From NCBI GenBank assembly GCA_003542955.1, contig DPJP01000356.1:1694-7374 (forward strand): 5,681 nucleotides of DNA, written 5' to 3'. The position numbers were made by a program, and so were the translations under genes. This DNA comes from Armatimonadota bacterium. GTDB lineage: Bacteria > Armatimonadota > Zipacnadia > Zipacnadales > UBA11051. The notes under the pieces are model-generated. The model had not been told where the DNA came from. It ran no database searches and saw nothing but the letters and a program-made list of their open reading frames with translations. This document shows positions 1 to 5,453 of this stretch, piece after piece. How positions within the stretch are numbered: the stretch's first letter is position 1; each line of letters starts with the position of its first letter.

Positions 1-1
1 C

Positions 2-280
2 CGCCGCACCGAACTACCCGCCGGTGGTGACGATGGGCACGTCTCGCGCGGCTTCGTCCACTCGCTGTATGACATCATGGACCTGTGCGACCAGTGGCTC
101 GAGCAGGGGGCGCCGGAGGGTCTCCGCTACAAGGGGCTGCTGGTCGGGGCGATGGAACGGAACAAGATTCCAGTAGATGTTCGAGACATCCTCGGCAAGC
201 TGTTGCTGAGCGGCGGCAGAGAGACGACCCGGGCATTTCGCTTATGCCTGGACTGGGTGTCACTTGCGGGACGCGGATAG
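2..280 (+). CDS. cas10: Cas10/Csm1 C-terminal end (partial, 5' cut by window)
   Basis: This is the last 92 residues of an open frame that enters from the left edge and stops with TAG at 278-280. It reads as the C-terminal helical (D4) domain of Cas10/Csm1, the large subunit of the type III-A effector, which makes cyclic oligoadenylate when target RNA is bound. What is visible: an SRGFVHSLYDIMDL stretch (residues 15-28 of the fragment), resembling the 'SRGF-x-L/Y-x-LL' start of the D4 helices in Csm1 proteins, then further amphipathic helices to a short GRG tail. The HD nuclease and the palm GGDD cyclase motif lie outside the window, so activity cannot be judged; the GGDD at fragment residues 8-11 is part of a linker-like stretch only about 80 residues from the stop and should not be taken as the cyclase motif. 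The call rests on this C-terminal pattern plus the csm2-csm3-csm5-csm4 genes immediately downstream. Confidence 0.85.
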   Translation, partial: RRTELPAGGDDGHVSRGFVHSLYDIMDLCDQWLEQGAPEGLRYKGLLVGAMERNKIPVDVRDILGKLLLSGGRETTRAFRLCLDWVSLAGRG

Positions 281-318
281 CACTGCGGGGCAAATCCACA
301 GAGGCCGGTGATGCACGG

Positions 319-762
319 ATGGCAAACGGGAACCAGAACTGGCAGGCGGAACTGCGTAGGGGATGGTGGGTGGAGGGAAAGACGGGCGTCGACGGCCAGC
401 GGGTGATGCGGGCGGAGCTGTTCGACCCCCTGGCGAAGCAGATCGCGGACGCCTTCGGCACGGGCCTCTCGACGAGCCAGTTGCGCAACTTCTATGATGA
501 ACTCAAGGGGCTTGATGACCGGGTCCGCGCCTACTCGGATGAAGCGGAGCGCGAGCAGGCCTTCTGGGCGGTGCTGCCGCTGGTCAAGAAGGTCAAGGCG
601 CTGGCCAACTACGCCGCGCAGAAATCGGGCAGCAAGGTCCCCGGCAGCTTCCGGGAGTTCCTCGACATCGGGATCGACCAGGTCTGCGACAACCATCATG
701 AATTGCACGCGTTCGTGCTGCTCTTCGAAGCCGTGGCGGGCTTCGCACGAACAAAGAGTTAG
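319..762 (+). CDS. csm2: Csm2, small subunit of type III-A complex
   Basis: A 147-residue, helix-rich protein, close to the usual Csm2 length. Csm2 (the Cas11-type small subunit) forms the inner filament of the Csm complex beside Csm3 and helps position crRNA and target RNA in the cytoplasm. Seen in the sequence: the family hallmark STSQLRNFYDEL at residues 51-62, then a helix with PLVKKVKALANYAA (87-100) and a C-terminal segment with FREFLDIGIDQVCD (111-124) and LLFEAVAGFAR (134-144), matching the Csm2 pattern ending in a 'F-x-EA-x-x-x-Y/F' helix. The ATG at 319 is preferred because it gives the family length and leaves cas10 38 bases upstream. An in-frame ATG at 244 would add 25 residues but would overlap cas10 and has no ribosome binding site. 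The purine-rich AGAGG at 300-304 sits 14 bases before 319, which is long, so translation may depend partly on coupling to cas10. Residues 1-35 are unlike typical Csm2 and may be a lineage extension. Confidence 0.9.
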   Translation: MANGNQNWQAELRRGWWVEGKTGVDGQRVMRAELFDPLAKQIADAFGTGLSTSQLRNFYDELKGLDDRVRAYSDEAEREQAFWAVLPLVKKVKALANYAAQKSGSKVPGSFREFLDIGIDQVCDNHHELHAFVLLFEAVAGFARTKS

Positions 763-773
763 GGAGGCCACCA

Positions 774-1532
774 ATGGACGGGACACTCAAGCTGCTCGAT
801 ATTGTGCGCATCGCCGGGGAGATCAAACTCGAGACCGGCATGACCATCGGTGGTATTGAGACCTTCGGCATCGGTGGCATCGACAAGCAGGTCGTGAAGG
901 AGCCGCTGAAGGAGAACTGCCCGTACATCCCGGGCTCCACGCTGAAGGGCAAAATGCGCAGCTTGGTTGAACTGGCCGACGGCAAGGTCAAGCTCAGTGA
1001 TGGGAAGCCGCATAGCTGCACAAACCCCGCGTGTGGAGTGTGCGCGGTGTTCGGGTGCGCGAGGGCCGAAGACAACAAGGACGCCCACCGCGGGCCCACC
1101 AGGCTGATCGTCCATGACGCGCCGCTGGACGTCGAGGCGCCGGAGGCGAAGCAGTTCTTCCAGTCGACCGGCCGCTGGGTGGACCTGAAGACGGAGAACA
1201 CCATCAACCGGGTGACCGGCACCGCCGAACACCCACGCACCTTCGAGCGGGTGCCCGCCGGGATGAGCTTCAAGTTCGCCATGTCGTACCGCGTGTTTGA
1301 GATGCCGGACAAGGACGGCAATCCGGACAAGGGCGCGTTCGATCTCAAGAACCTGGGCTTCATCAAGCTTGGGCTGCAACTGGTGGCCAACGACTACATC
1401 GGCTCCTCGGGCAGCCGCGGCTATGGGCGGATATCGCTGCACAAGGTCACCGTAAGAGCAACGATGGGCATGGTCAAGCTCCCAGAGACATCCTGGAGCT
1501 TCACACCGGTGGAGACTGCGCCGACACCATGA
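774..1532 (+). CDS. csm3: Csm3, backbone RAMP and target-RNA nuclease
   Basis: A 252-residue Cas7-group RAMP. Csm3 subunits polymerise along the crRNA and cut target RNA at 6-nucleotide intervals. In order: N-terminal RRM-like fold with LETGMTIGG (19-27); the active-site loop GIGGIDKQVVKEP (32-44), whose Asp37 corresponds to the catalytic Asp33 of Streptococcus thermophilus Csm3; the RAMP motif PGSTLKGKMR (53-62); a His80/Cys82/Cys87/Cys90 cluster followed by VFG, the probable structural zinc site of this family; a basic segment ENTINRVTGTAEHPRTFERV (141-160), expected to contact crRNA and target; and the glycine-rich end IGSSGSRGYGRI (209-220). Nuclease activity is therefore predicted to be intact. 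The start has a strong ribosome binding site, GGGAGG at 762-767, six bases upstream, which overlaps the csm2 stop codon. The stop overlaps the csm5 start as ATGA. Last 30 residues are Pro/Thr-rich and probably flexible. Confidence 0.97.
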   Translation: MDGTLKLLDIVRIAGEIKLETGMTIGGIETFGIGGIDKQVVKEPLKENCPYIPGSTLKGKMRSLVELADGKVKLSDGKPHSCTNPACGVCAVFGCARAEDNKDAHRGPTRLIVHDAPLDVEAPEAKQFFQSTGRWVDLKTENTINRVTGTAEHPRTFERVPAGMSFKFAMSYRVFEMPDKDGNPDKGAFDLKNLGFIKLGLQLVANDYIGSSGSRGYGRISLHKVTVRATMGMVKLPETSWSFTPVETAPTP

Positions 1533-2593
1533 ATATCCGCACCGTCACACCAGTGCATATCGGGACCGGGCGAACCGTCCCGCACAACATGTACATCCGC
1601 CTGGGCGGGGACACGCCGCGGATGGCCCGGCTGGATGTCGACCGGTTGGTCGCCGAGCATGTGGACGGTGACCCGGCGCGCTCGCGCGAACTCGCGACGG
1701 AGTTTGAGACGCTCACCGGGATCAGCAACTTCATCAGATCGAAGGCCGGTAACATCAAGCGTAGCCATCTACTCTATGATGTTGACATCGGCGTCACCCT
1801 CGACAGCTTCTTCAACGATACGACGAACGCGCTGGTGCACCATCTATCAGAGATAGAAATCCACGAGTGCGTGAAGTCCGGCTATCACGCAGTGCTGCCC
1901 GGCAGCTCGCTCAAGGGCGCGCTGCTGACGGGCTACTACTGGCAGATGTACGACGGCGACTGGGCCGCGGCCGAGCGCGACCTGAGGCGCGGCAACCCGA
2001 GGGAGGTGCGCGAGGGACTGTCACAACGTCTGCGCATCTCAGACACTCTCGGCGATGCGAAGCTTGCGCTGGAGAACTGCCGGCGCGTCATGCACATCAC
2101 GCGCGGCGACCACAACTCACCGCTCAAGGCGCTCGAGGTATGGGTCGAATGTCTGAAGCTCGGACAGACTCTGCAGGCGGACATCCCGCGGCGGAAGGGG
2201 CCGCCGAACAGGGGTGGGGCGATCAACCTGACGGCCGAGGATGTTGCCACATTGTGCAAGGGAGTCAATGCCTGGGCAGCGAGCGTCATGGGCGATGGCA
2301 TCGCGCACATGAAGCGGTACCATGTCCCGACACGGACCGCGGAGACGGTGCGCACGCACGTGCAGAGCCTCGCCGACAGCGAGGATACATGCATCGTCCG
2401 GGTCGGGTGGGGTGTCGGGAAGGCCGCGACCTCGCTCGGGCTGCTCCAGGGCGGGGGATATCAATCCTCGAAGACCAGGTGGTTGCTGGCCAACGCTGCG
2501 ATCGAGAACGAGGTTTCCGATTTCGGCGGGGGGCTCGCCGGGCCCCTCGGCTGGGTGCGGGTTCAATTCGAGCAAACGGATTACGTCTCATGA
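1529..2593 (+). CDS. csm5: Csm5, crRNA 3'-end capping RAMP
   Basis: A 354-residue Cas7-like RAMP recognised as Csm5, which caps the 3' end of the crRNA in the Csm complex and in studied systems helps recruit host nucleases for crRNA trimming. Seen here: the N-terminal TPVHIGTG motif (7-14), equivalent to 'APIHIGNG' of characterised Csm5; LPGSSLKGAL (123-132), the RAMP glycine-rich motif in Csm5 form; RISDT (169-173), the 'R-V/I-SD' motif; SPLKALEVWVECLKLGQ (197-213), equivalent to the segment before the second RRM-like core; VGWGVGKAATSL (292-303), matching the 'LGAGSG' loop; and a C-terminal LGWVRVQF strand (340-347). Length is ordinary for the family. The ATG at 1529 overlaps the csm3 stop by four bases; the nearest GGAG (1511-1514) is 14 bases away, so start is probably by translational coupling. 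It sits before csm4, whereas the commonest III-A order has csm4 before csm5. Confidence 0.93.
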   Translation: MNIRTVTPVHIGTGRTVPHNMYIRLGGDTPRMARLDVDRLVAEHVDGDPARSRELATEFETLTGISNFIRSKAGNIKRSHLLYDVDIGVTLDSFFNDTTNALVHHLSEIEIHECVKSGYHAVLPGSSLKGALLTGYYWQMYDGDWAAAERDLRRGNPREVREGLSQRLRISDTLGDAKLALENCRRVMHITRGDHNSPLKALEVWVECLKLGQTLQADIPRRKGPPNRGGAINLTAEDVATLCKGVNAWAASVMGDGIAHMKRYHVPTRTAETVRTHVQSLADSEDTCIVRVGWGVGKAATSLGLLQGGGYQSSKTRWLLANAAIENEVSDFGGGLAGPLGWVRVQFEQTDYVS

Positions 2594-3645
2594 GCGGGTA
2601 CACCCAACTGCAGATCACGATCAGGCCGACCTCCGCTTTCCTGACCCCGCTGGTTGCCGACACGCTCTGGGGCCACCTGGTGTGGGCGGAGGTGTACGGG
2701 GGCGGAGATATCTCGGCGTGGCTCGCGCCGGACAATCCCCATCCGCCGATCGTGCTCACCGACGTGTTCCCCGCCGGGTGGCTGCCGGCCCCGAAGATGG
2801 CGCTGACGGGGGAGAGCATCCGTGCCTTCGCCGCCGGGCTCAGTGCCGATGCATCGCCCGAGCGGCTGGTGGGTATCGCCAAGCGCGCGGCGCGCCGGGC
2901 GCTGCTGCCGCAGGAGCTTGTGCAGTCGATGCTGGCCGGTGATGATATCGAGGGCGGCTTTCTCGAGGCGCTGGGTGAGGCGGCCCGCGGTCGCCGCTGC
3001 CCGATCTGCATCGCACTGACGGATTGCGAGCCGCGGCAGTGCCCTGTGCTTTCCGGCACGCGTGAGATCGACGCTGCCCGCGCCTGTCGACGCCAACTCG
3101 CGCAGATCGACTTCCGCGCACCCGTTGTCCCCAGCCGCCATGTCGCAATCGACCGCGCGAGTTCCACGGCGCTCGAGGGCCAGCTCTTCGACTATGCCGA
3201 TGAGTGGCCCGACGGGCAATGGCGGTGCTGGATGCGCACCACCCTCGAACCAGATCACATCAAGCGGCTGATGACCTTCGTCGGCGACTCGGGCTACGGC
3301 AAGCGCGCTTCGGTCGGGAAGGGCCGCTTTGAGGTTGTGTCGGTCGATGAAGGGCACTCACCGCTCCCGGGGCTGCAGCCGGCACGCGGACGCTACATGA
3401 TCCTGTCATCTTCCCTCGCACCGGGGCCGACTATCGACCTCGCGGGTGCGGTGTACGGGGTGCGGGTCAAACGTGGGAAGCTGCACAACAGCTCACAATA
3501 CATCAAGAAGCCTGTTGCCATGTTCACCGCCGGGTCGGTGTTCGTCGGCACCCCGGAGGTCTATGTCGGCGCGCTCGTGCCGGCGGTGCACTCGATTGAC
3601 CAGGAGGTCGTCGACTACGGCATTGCCTACCCGGTGGCGTTCTGA
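2590..3645 (+). CDS. csm4: Csm4, crRNA 5'-handle binding RAMP
   Basis: A 351-residue Cas5-group RAMP. Csm4 binds the 5' handle of the crRNA and joins Cas10 to the Csm3 backbone. Seen: an N-terminal strand and SAFLTPLVADTLWGHLVWA (15-33), the Csm4 'D-T-L/I-x-G' signature; GYGKRASVGKGRFEV (235-249), the glycine/lysine-rich motif typical of Csm4; KKPVAMFTAGSVF (306-318); and a C-terminal VDYGIAYPVAF (341-351), which resembles the usual Csm4 ending. The reading frame is open from 1867, but the start at 2590 is chosen because its ATGA overlaps the csm5 stop and because homology to Csm4 begins there; everything upstream is csm5 in another frame. No clear ribosome binding site precedes it, which fits coupling to csm5. 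Odd point: four cysteines, Cys137, Cys140, Cys146 and Cys151, in the middle region could bind a metal; I do not recall such a site as a general feature of Csm4. Confidence 0.93.
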   Translation: MSGYTQLQITIRPTSAFLTPLVADTLWGHLVWAEVYGGGDISAWLAPDNPHPPIVLTDVFPAGWLPAPKMALTGESIRAFAAGLSADASPERLVGIAKRAARRALLPQELVQSMLAGDDIEGGFLEALGEAARGRRCPICIALTDCEPRQCPVLSGTREIDAARACRRQLAQIDFRAPVVPSRHVAIDRASSTALEGQLFDYADEWPDGQWRCWMRTTLEPDHIKRLMTFVGDSGYGKRASVGKGRFEVVSVDEGHSPLPGLQPARGRYMILSSSLAPGPTIDLAGAVYGVRVKRGKLHNSSQYIKKPVAMFTAGSVFVGTPEVYVGALVPAVHSIDQEVVDYGIAYPVAF

Positions 3646-3653
3646 GGTGGGCA

Positions 3654-3673
3654 TGCCGAGGTTCGCCTCGGCA
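3654..3673 (+). other. 8-bp hairpin with TTCG loop, csm4-cas6 gap
   Basis: TGCCGAGG (3654-3661) and CCTCGGCA (3666-3673) are perfect reverse complements around a TTCG loop (3662-3665). The stem starts nine bases after the csm4 stop and ends 20 bases before the cas6 start. There is no T-run after it, so it is not a typical intrinsic terminator. In an otherwise overlapping operon it could protect the 3' end of an upstream mRNA segment, act as a processing site, or tune cas6 translation. The closing pair is G-C rather than the extra-stable C(UUCG)G form. Function is inference; the structure itself is read directly. Confidence 0.6.
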
Positions 3674-3679
3674 CGCGGC

Positions 3680-3687
3680 GGGGGGGG
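3680..3687 (+). promoter_or_regulatory. G8 tract upstream of cas6 start
   Basis: Eight consecutive G residues lie six bases before the cas6 ATG, followed by CGGCAG. The spacing suits a ribosome binding region, but the run is not a normal AGGAGG-type site. Because it sits between start codon and hairpin, slippage here would change the leader frame and the spacing of the site, not the cas6 coding frame. Confidence 0.4.
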
Positions 3688-3693
3688 CGGCAG

Positions 3694-4566
3694 ATGAGCC
3701 TGATCGCCTCATTCGCCCTCACACTTGAGCCGCTCAACCCGGGCGCTCCACTGCCGGCGGAGACGGGCATCAGCACGCGCGGTCTGCTCTACCACCTGCT
3801 CACCGGTGCCAACCCCGCGGCCGCCGCGACTATCCACGAAGACAACGGCCCCCGCCCGTTCACCTGCTCCAGCCTGCTCGGGCGCCATCGGCGCGGTGAT
3901 GACGGGCGACCGCTGCTTGCCGACGGCCCCTACCGCTTGCGCTATACGGCCCTCACCAGCGCGCTTGCCGACGTGCTCTCCGAGGCGCTGTACCGGGCAT
4001 ACGCGCTCGGCGACCCGGTGCGCATCGGGGCTCTGGAGTTCCGCATCCGGAGAGTCATCACCGCTTCGGACCACGACCACTGGGCACGCGCGACCACCTA
4101 CGACACGCTGCTCGGCGGCGAGCCCCGTGCGTTGTGGCGGCTGGCCTTCAGATCGCCAACCGCATTCAAGCAGCAGTTCGGCCACCTGCCGCTTCCGCTC
4201 CCGCACAGCATCTTCCGCTCCGCGCTCAGCCGCTGGAATGCCTTCTGCCCGGCGGCCTGCGCCATCGAGGACGACACGCTGGCACGGGTGACGGAGGCAG
4301 TGTTCCCCAGCGCGCTGTCGGTGCGGACGGTGAGCGTTCCGCTCGAGCACGGGCCCTTTGTCGGTTTCGTCGGCCGGGCGGACCTGCAGGCAGTGCGCCC
4401 GCTGCCGGAAGACCATGTCCGCAAGCTGACCGCGCTCGCCGAGTACCTGTACTACTGCGGCGCAGGGCATGGCACGCCGAGGGGCTGGGGCCAGGTCGCG
4501 GTCATCGACAGCCCGTCGGCGTCGGCCGCGCGCCAACAGACGGATGAACAGGAGCAGAGCGAATGA
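3694..4566 (+). CDS. cas6: Cas6, CRISPR pre-crRNA endoribonuclease
   Basis: A 290-residue RAMP protein that cuts the repeat portions of CRISPR transcripts to release crRNAs for the Csm complex. The first strand (SLIASFALTLEPL, 2-14) is the usual Cas6 beginning. Tyr33, His48 and Arg54 have the same spacing as the Tyr31-His46-Lys52 active site of Pyrococcus furiosus Cas6, with Arg in place of Lys; the surrounding IHEDNGPRPFTCSSL (47-61) matches the Cas6 'H-x(5-7)-P-F-T-x-S-x-L' pattern. A second RRM-like half ends in the glycine-rich RNA-binding loop GAGHGTPRGWGQV (256-268). The C-terminal 20 residues are Gln/Glu/Ser-rich and probably disordered. The ATG at 3694 is chosen because it places the first RAMP strand at the N-terminus. 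The gene stop overlaps the start of the TM-CARF gene as ATGA, so the two are coupled. A Csm system with its own cas6 implies a nearby or elsewhere-encoded CRISPR array, not seen here. Confidence 0.92.
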   Translation: MSLIASFALTLEPLNPGAPLPAETGISTRGLLYHLLTGANPAAAATIHEDNGPRPFTCSSLLGRHRRGDDGRPLLADGPYRLRYTALTSALADVLSEALYRAYALGDPVRIGALEFRIRRVITASDHDHWARATTYDTLLGGEPRALWRLAFRSPTAFKQQFGHLPLPLPHSIFRSALSRWNAFCPAACAIEDDTLARVTEAVFPSALSVRTVSVPLEHGPFVGFVGRADLQAVRPLPEDHVRKLTALAEYLYYCGAGHGTPRGWGQVAVIDSPSASAARQQTDEQEQSE

Positions 4567-5297
4567 GACGACGGCCAGACCTGCGTGAGGGCTTGAGTCG
4601 CCTGCTGGATACCCACTACCCGCACCTGTTCCTGCTCGGTGGTGTGCTCATCGGCATGCTCCCCAACGGCATCTACGAACTGGGCGTCGGCCTGCTCGGC
4701 GGCGGTCTGCCCGCCCGCATCGCGGCGGTGGCGATCCCGTTGGGCCTGCTCCTGCTGCTCGCATACGCGCTCTCAATACTCGAGGGGCGCCGCGAACGCG
4801 GCAGTACCTTCACCATCGTCGGCTGTCCCGCCGCACCCCGCAAGCGGGGCCTGATATGTCTGGTGAGCAACCGCGATGTCATCGATGCCGCAGTCAAATA
4901 CCATGCACGCAAACTCGAGCACCTCTGGCTTATCGCCTCGAGCCGCACATCGGAGATGGCCGAGACGCTCAAAGCCGAGTACCGGGATGAGCAGAAGACC
5001 GGCGACGTGCAGACCCACATCATCGTGCTGACCAATGATGATATCTACAGCCACGAGGCGACGGAAGCGCAAGTCGAGAGAATCTACTCAGACCTCCCCG
5101 AGGGCTTCGCGCAGGATGATGTGATCGCCGACTTCACCGGTGGCACCAAGTCGATGACGGCGGGGATGATCATGGCCTGCCTTGACGCCGACAGGCCGCT
5201 GGAGTACGTTCCGCAGAAGTACCGCACCGCGTCCGACGGCAGGCCGATACCGGCGGAGACGGGGGACCCGATTCATATCGGTATCTCGCGGGCATGA
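4563..5297 (+). CDS. Membrane-anchored CARF protein, likely cyclic-oligoadenylate effector
   Basis: A 244-residue protein. After a basic start (MRRR) and a short amphipathic region there is a hydrophobic, glycine-rich stretch (about 22-47, interrupted by PNGIYE at 34-39) and a second strong hydrophobic helix (about 53-73). It is followed by a charged ERRER-like turn (ILEGRRERG, 72-80) and then a CARF-type Rossmann fold: first strand GLICLVSN (96-103), helix, second strand LEHLWLIASS (118-127), a strand HIIVLTNDD (152-160), and the DFTGGTKSMTAGM motif (190-202) typical of CARF ligand-binding loops, then LEYVPQKY (213-220). No HEPN R-x4-6-H, PD-(D/E)xK or other nuclease motif is visible, and there is little space for one. 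Known CARF or messenger-binding membrane proteins such as Cam1 and Csx23 disturb the membrane when cyclic oligoadenylate binds; a similar role is inferred here, with the CARF domain cytoplasmic. The ribosome binding site AGGAG (4550-4554) is eight bases upstream; the start overlaps the cas6 stop. Confidence 0.83.
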   Translation: MRRRPDLREGLSRLLDTHYPHLFLLGGVLIGMLPNGIYELGVGLLGGGLPARIAAVAIPLGLLLLLAYALSILEGRRERGSTFTIVGCPAAPRKRGLICLVSNRDVIDAAVKYHARKLEHLWLIASSRTSEMAETLKAEYRDEQKTGDVQTHIIVLTNDDIYSHEATEAQVERIYSDLPEGFAQDDVIADFTGGTKSMTAGMIMACLDADRPLEYVPQKYRTASDGRPIPAETGDPIHIGISRA

Positions 5298-5319
5298 ACG
5301 GCCTCGGCAGTACCCCGAT

Positions 5320-5334
5320 CCCCTGATGGGGTTT
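5320..5334 (+). terminator. Weak terminator-like hairpin after TM-CARF gene
   Basis: CCCC (5320-5323), loop TGAT, GGGG (5328-5331) and TTT (5332-5334), 22 bases after the TM-CARF stop. An alternative pairing uses ACCCC at 5312-5316 with GGGGT at 5328-5332. Only four or five G-C pairs and a three-base T-run, so termination would be partial at best. Confidence 0.25.
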
Positions 5335-5355
5335 GGCGCGTTGTGCAGGCGCGCC
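5335..5355 (+). terminator. GC-rich hairpin, possible part of terminator or attenuator
   Basis: GGCGCG (5335-5340) pairs perfectly with CGCGCC (5350-5355) across a nine-base loop. It directly follows the TTT of the preceding hairpin and is itself followed by CTTGT, not a clean T-run. It could stabilise the mRNA end or work with the previous hairpin in a factor-dependent stop. Confidence 0.25.
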
Positions 5356-5441
5356 CTTGTGAGGATAGCCGGCCGTGCCGGGTGCCGCTCCTTTTCCCCC
5401 GTAGCGCTTGAGGGAAGCGGCGCAGCGCGGCCAAGCGAACT

Positions 5442-5447
5442 GAGGTG
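5442..5447 (+). promoter_or_regulatory. Ribosome binding site deciding the second CARF gene start
   Basis: GAGGTG matches the anti-Shine-Dalgarno sequence well and its GAGG core lies eight bases before the ATG at 5454. Two further in-frame ATGs at 5463 and 5466 would be 17 or more bases away, so 5454 is the preferred start. Confidence 0.6.
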
Positions 5448-5453
5448 TGCGCA

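Larger units (their letters stand above)
3653..3697 (+). other. Possible 14-codon leader ORF coupled to cas6
   Basis: An ATG at 3653 opens a short frame encoding MPRFASARGGGGGR and stopping with TGA at 3695-3697. That TGA overlaps the cas6 ATG at 3694 as ATGA, the same arrangement as three true gene junctions in this window. The start codon is at the base of the TTCG hairpin, and GAGGTGG (3644-3650), which overlaps the csm4 stop codon, is close enough (2-5 bases) to be a poor but possible ribosome binding site. It may only be an accidental frame, since the same frame is open further upstream inside csm4 and the Gly run merely reflects the G8 tract. Confidence 0.2.
5298..5453. other. Non-coding gap with tandem hairpins between two CARF genes
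   Basis: 156 bases with no credible coding frame, the longest untranslated stretch in the window. Several inverted repeats can be read: CCCC-TGAT-GGGG (5320-5331) followed by TTT; GGCGCG/CGCGCC (5335-5340 and 5350-5355); CCGGC-CGT-GCCGG (5369-5381); and GCCGCT/AGCGGC (5384-5389 and 5416-5421) around a 26-base loop. They suggest transcript end or attenuation after the TM-CARF gene, and possibly a separate start for the next gene. No convincing -35/-10 pair was found. Confidence 0.5.

Noticed and set aside
2..60. GGDD-like residues near the left edge as the Cas10 cyclase motif
   Set aside because: They are only about 80 residues from the Cas10 stop and directly precede the D4 helices; the true palm motif lies farther upstream in Cas10 proteins.
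85..318. Upstream extension of the csm2 frame into cas10
   Set aside because: It overlaps cas10 in a different frame and would give 225 residues, well above the Csm2 norm; the ATG at 319 fits the family.
593..1390. Long minus-strand open frame opposite csm3 (265 codons), with another at 759-1442
   Set aside because: The frame lies opposite a well-recognised csm3, its translation is Ser/Pro/Arg-rich with no recognisable domain, and long antisense frames are expected in GC-rich genes.
1867..2589. Upstream extension of the csm4 frame, possibly a 592-residue fusion
   Set aside because: The extension lies wholly inside csm5 in another frame, translates to Arg/Gly-rich sequence with no domain, and the Csm4 match starts at the coupled ATG at 2590.
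2286..3167. Minus-strand open frame of 293 codons across the csm5-csm4 junction
   Set aside because: Low-complexity Ala/Arg/Ser/Pro composition and no family resemblance; the plus strand holds two clear Csm genes here.
3654..3673. Hairpin after csm4 as an intrinsic terminator
   Set aside because: No T-run follows the stem; the next bases are CGCGGCGGGGGG, and cas6 and its partner continue on the same strand.
3709..4536. Minus-strand open frame of 275 codons opposite cas6
   Set aside because: Mirror of cas6 codon structure; no domain, no independent ribosome binding site, and cas6 is confidently identified.
5341..5385. Promoter for the second CARF gene using TTGTGC or TTGTGA as a -35 box
   Set aside because: No acceptable -10 hexamer lies 16-18 bases downstream of either; the region is too GC-rich to support a call by eye.
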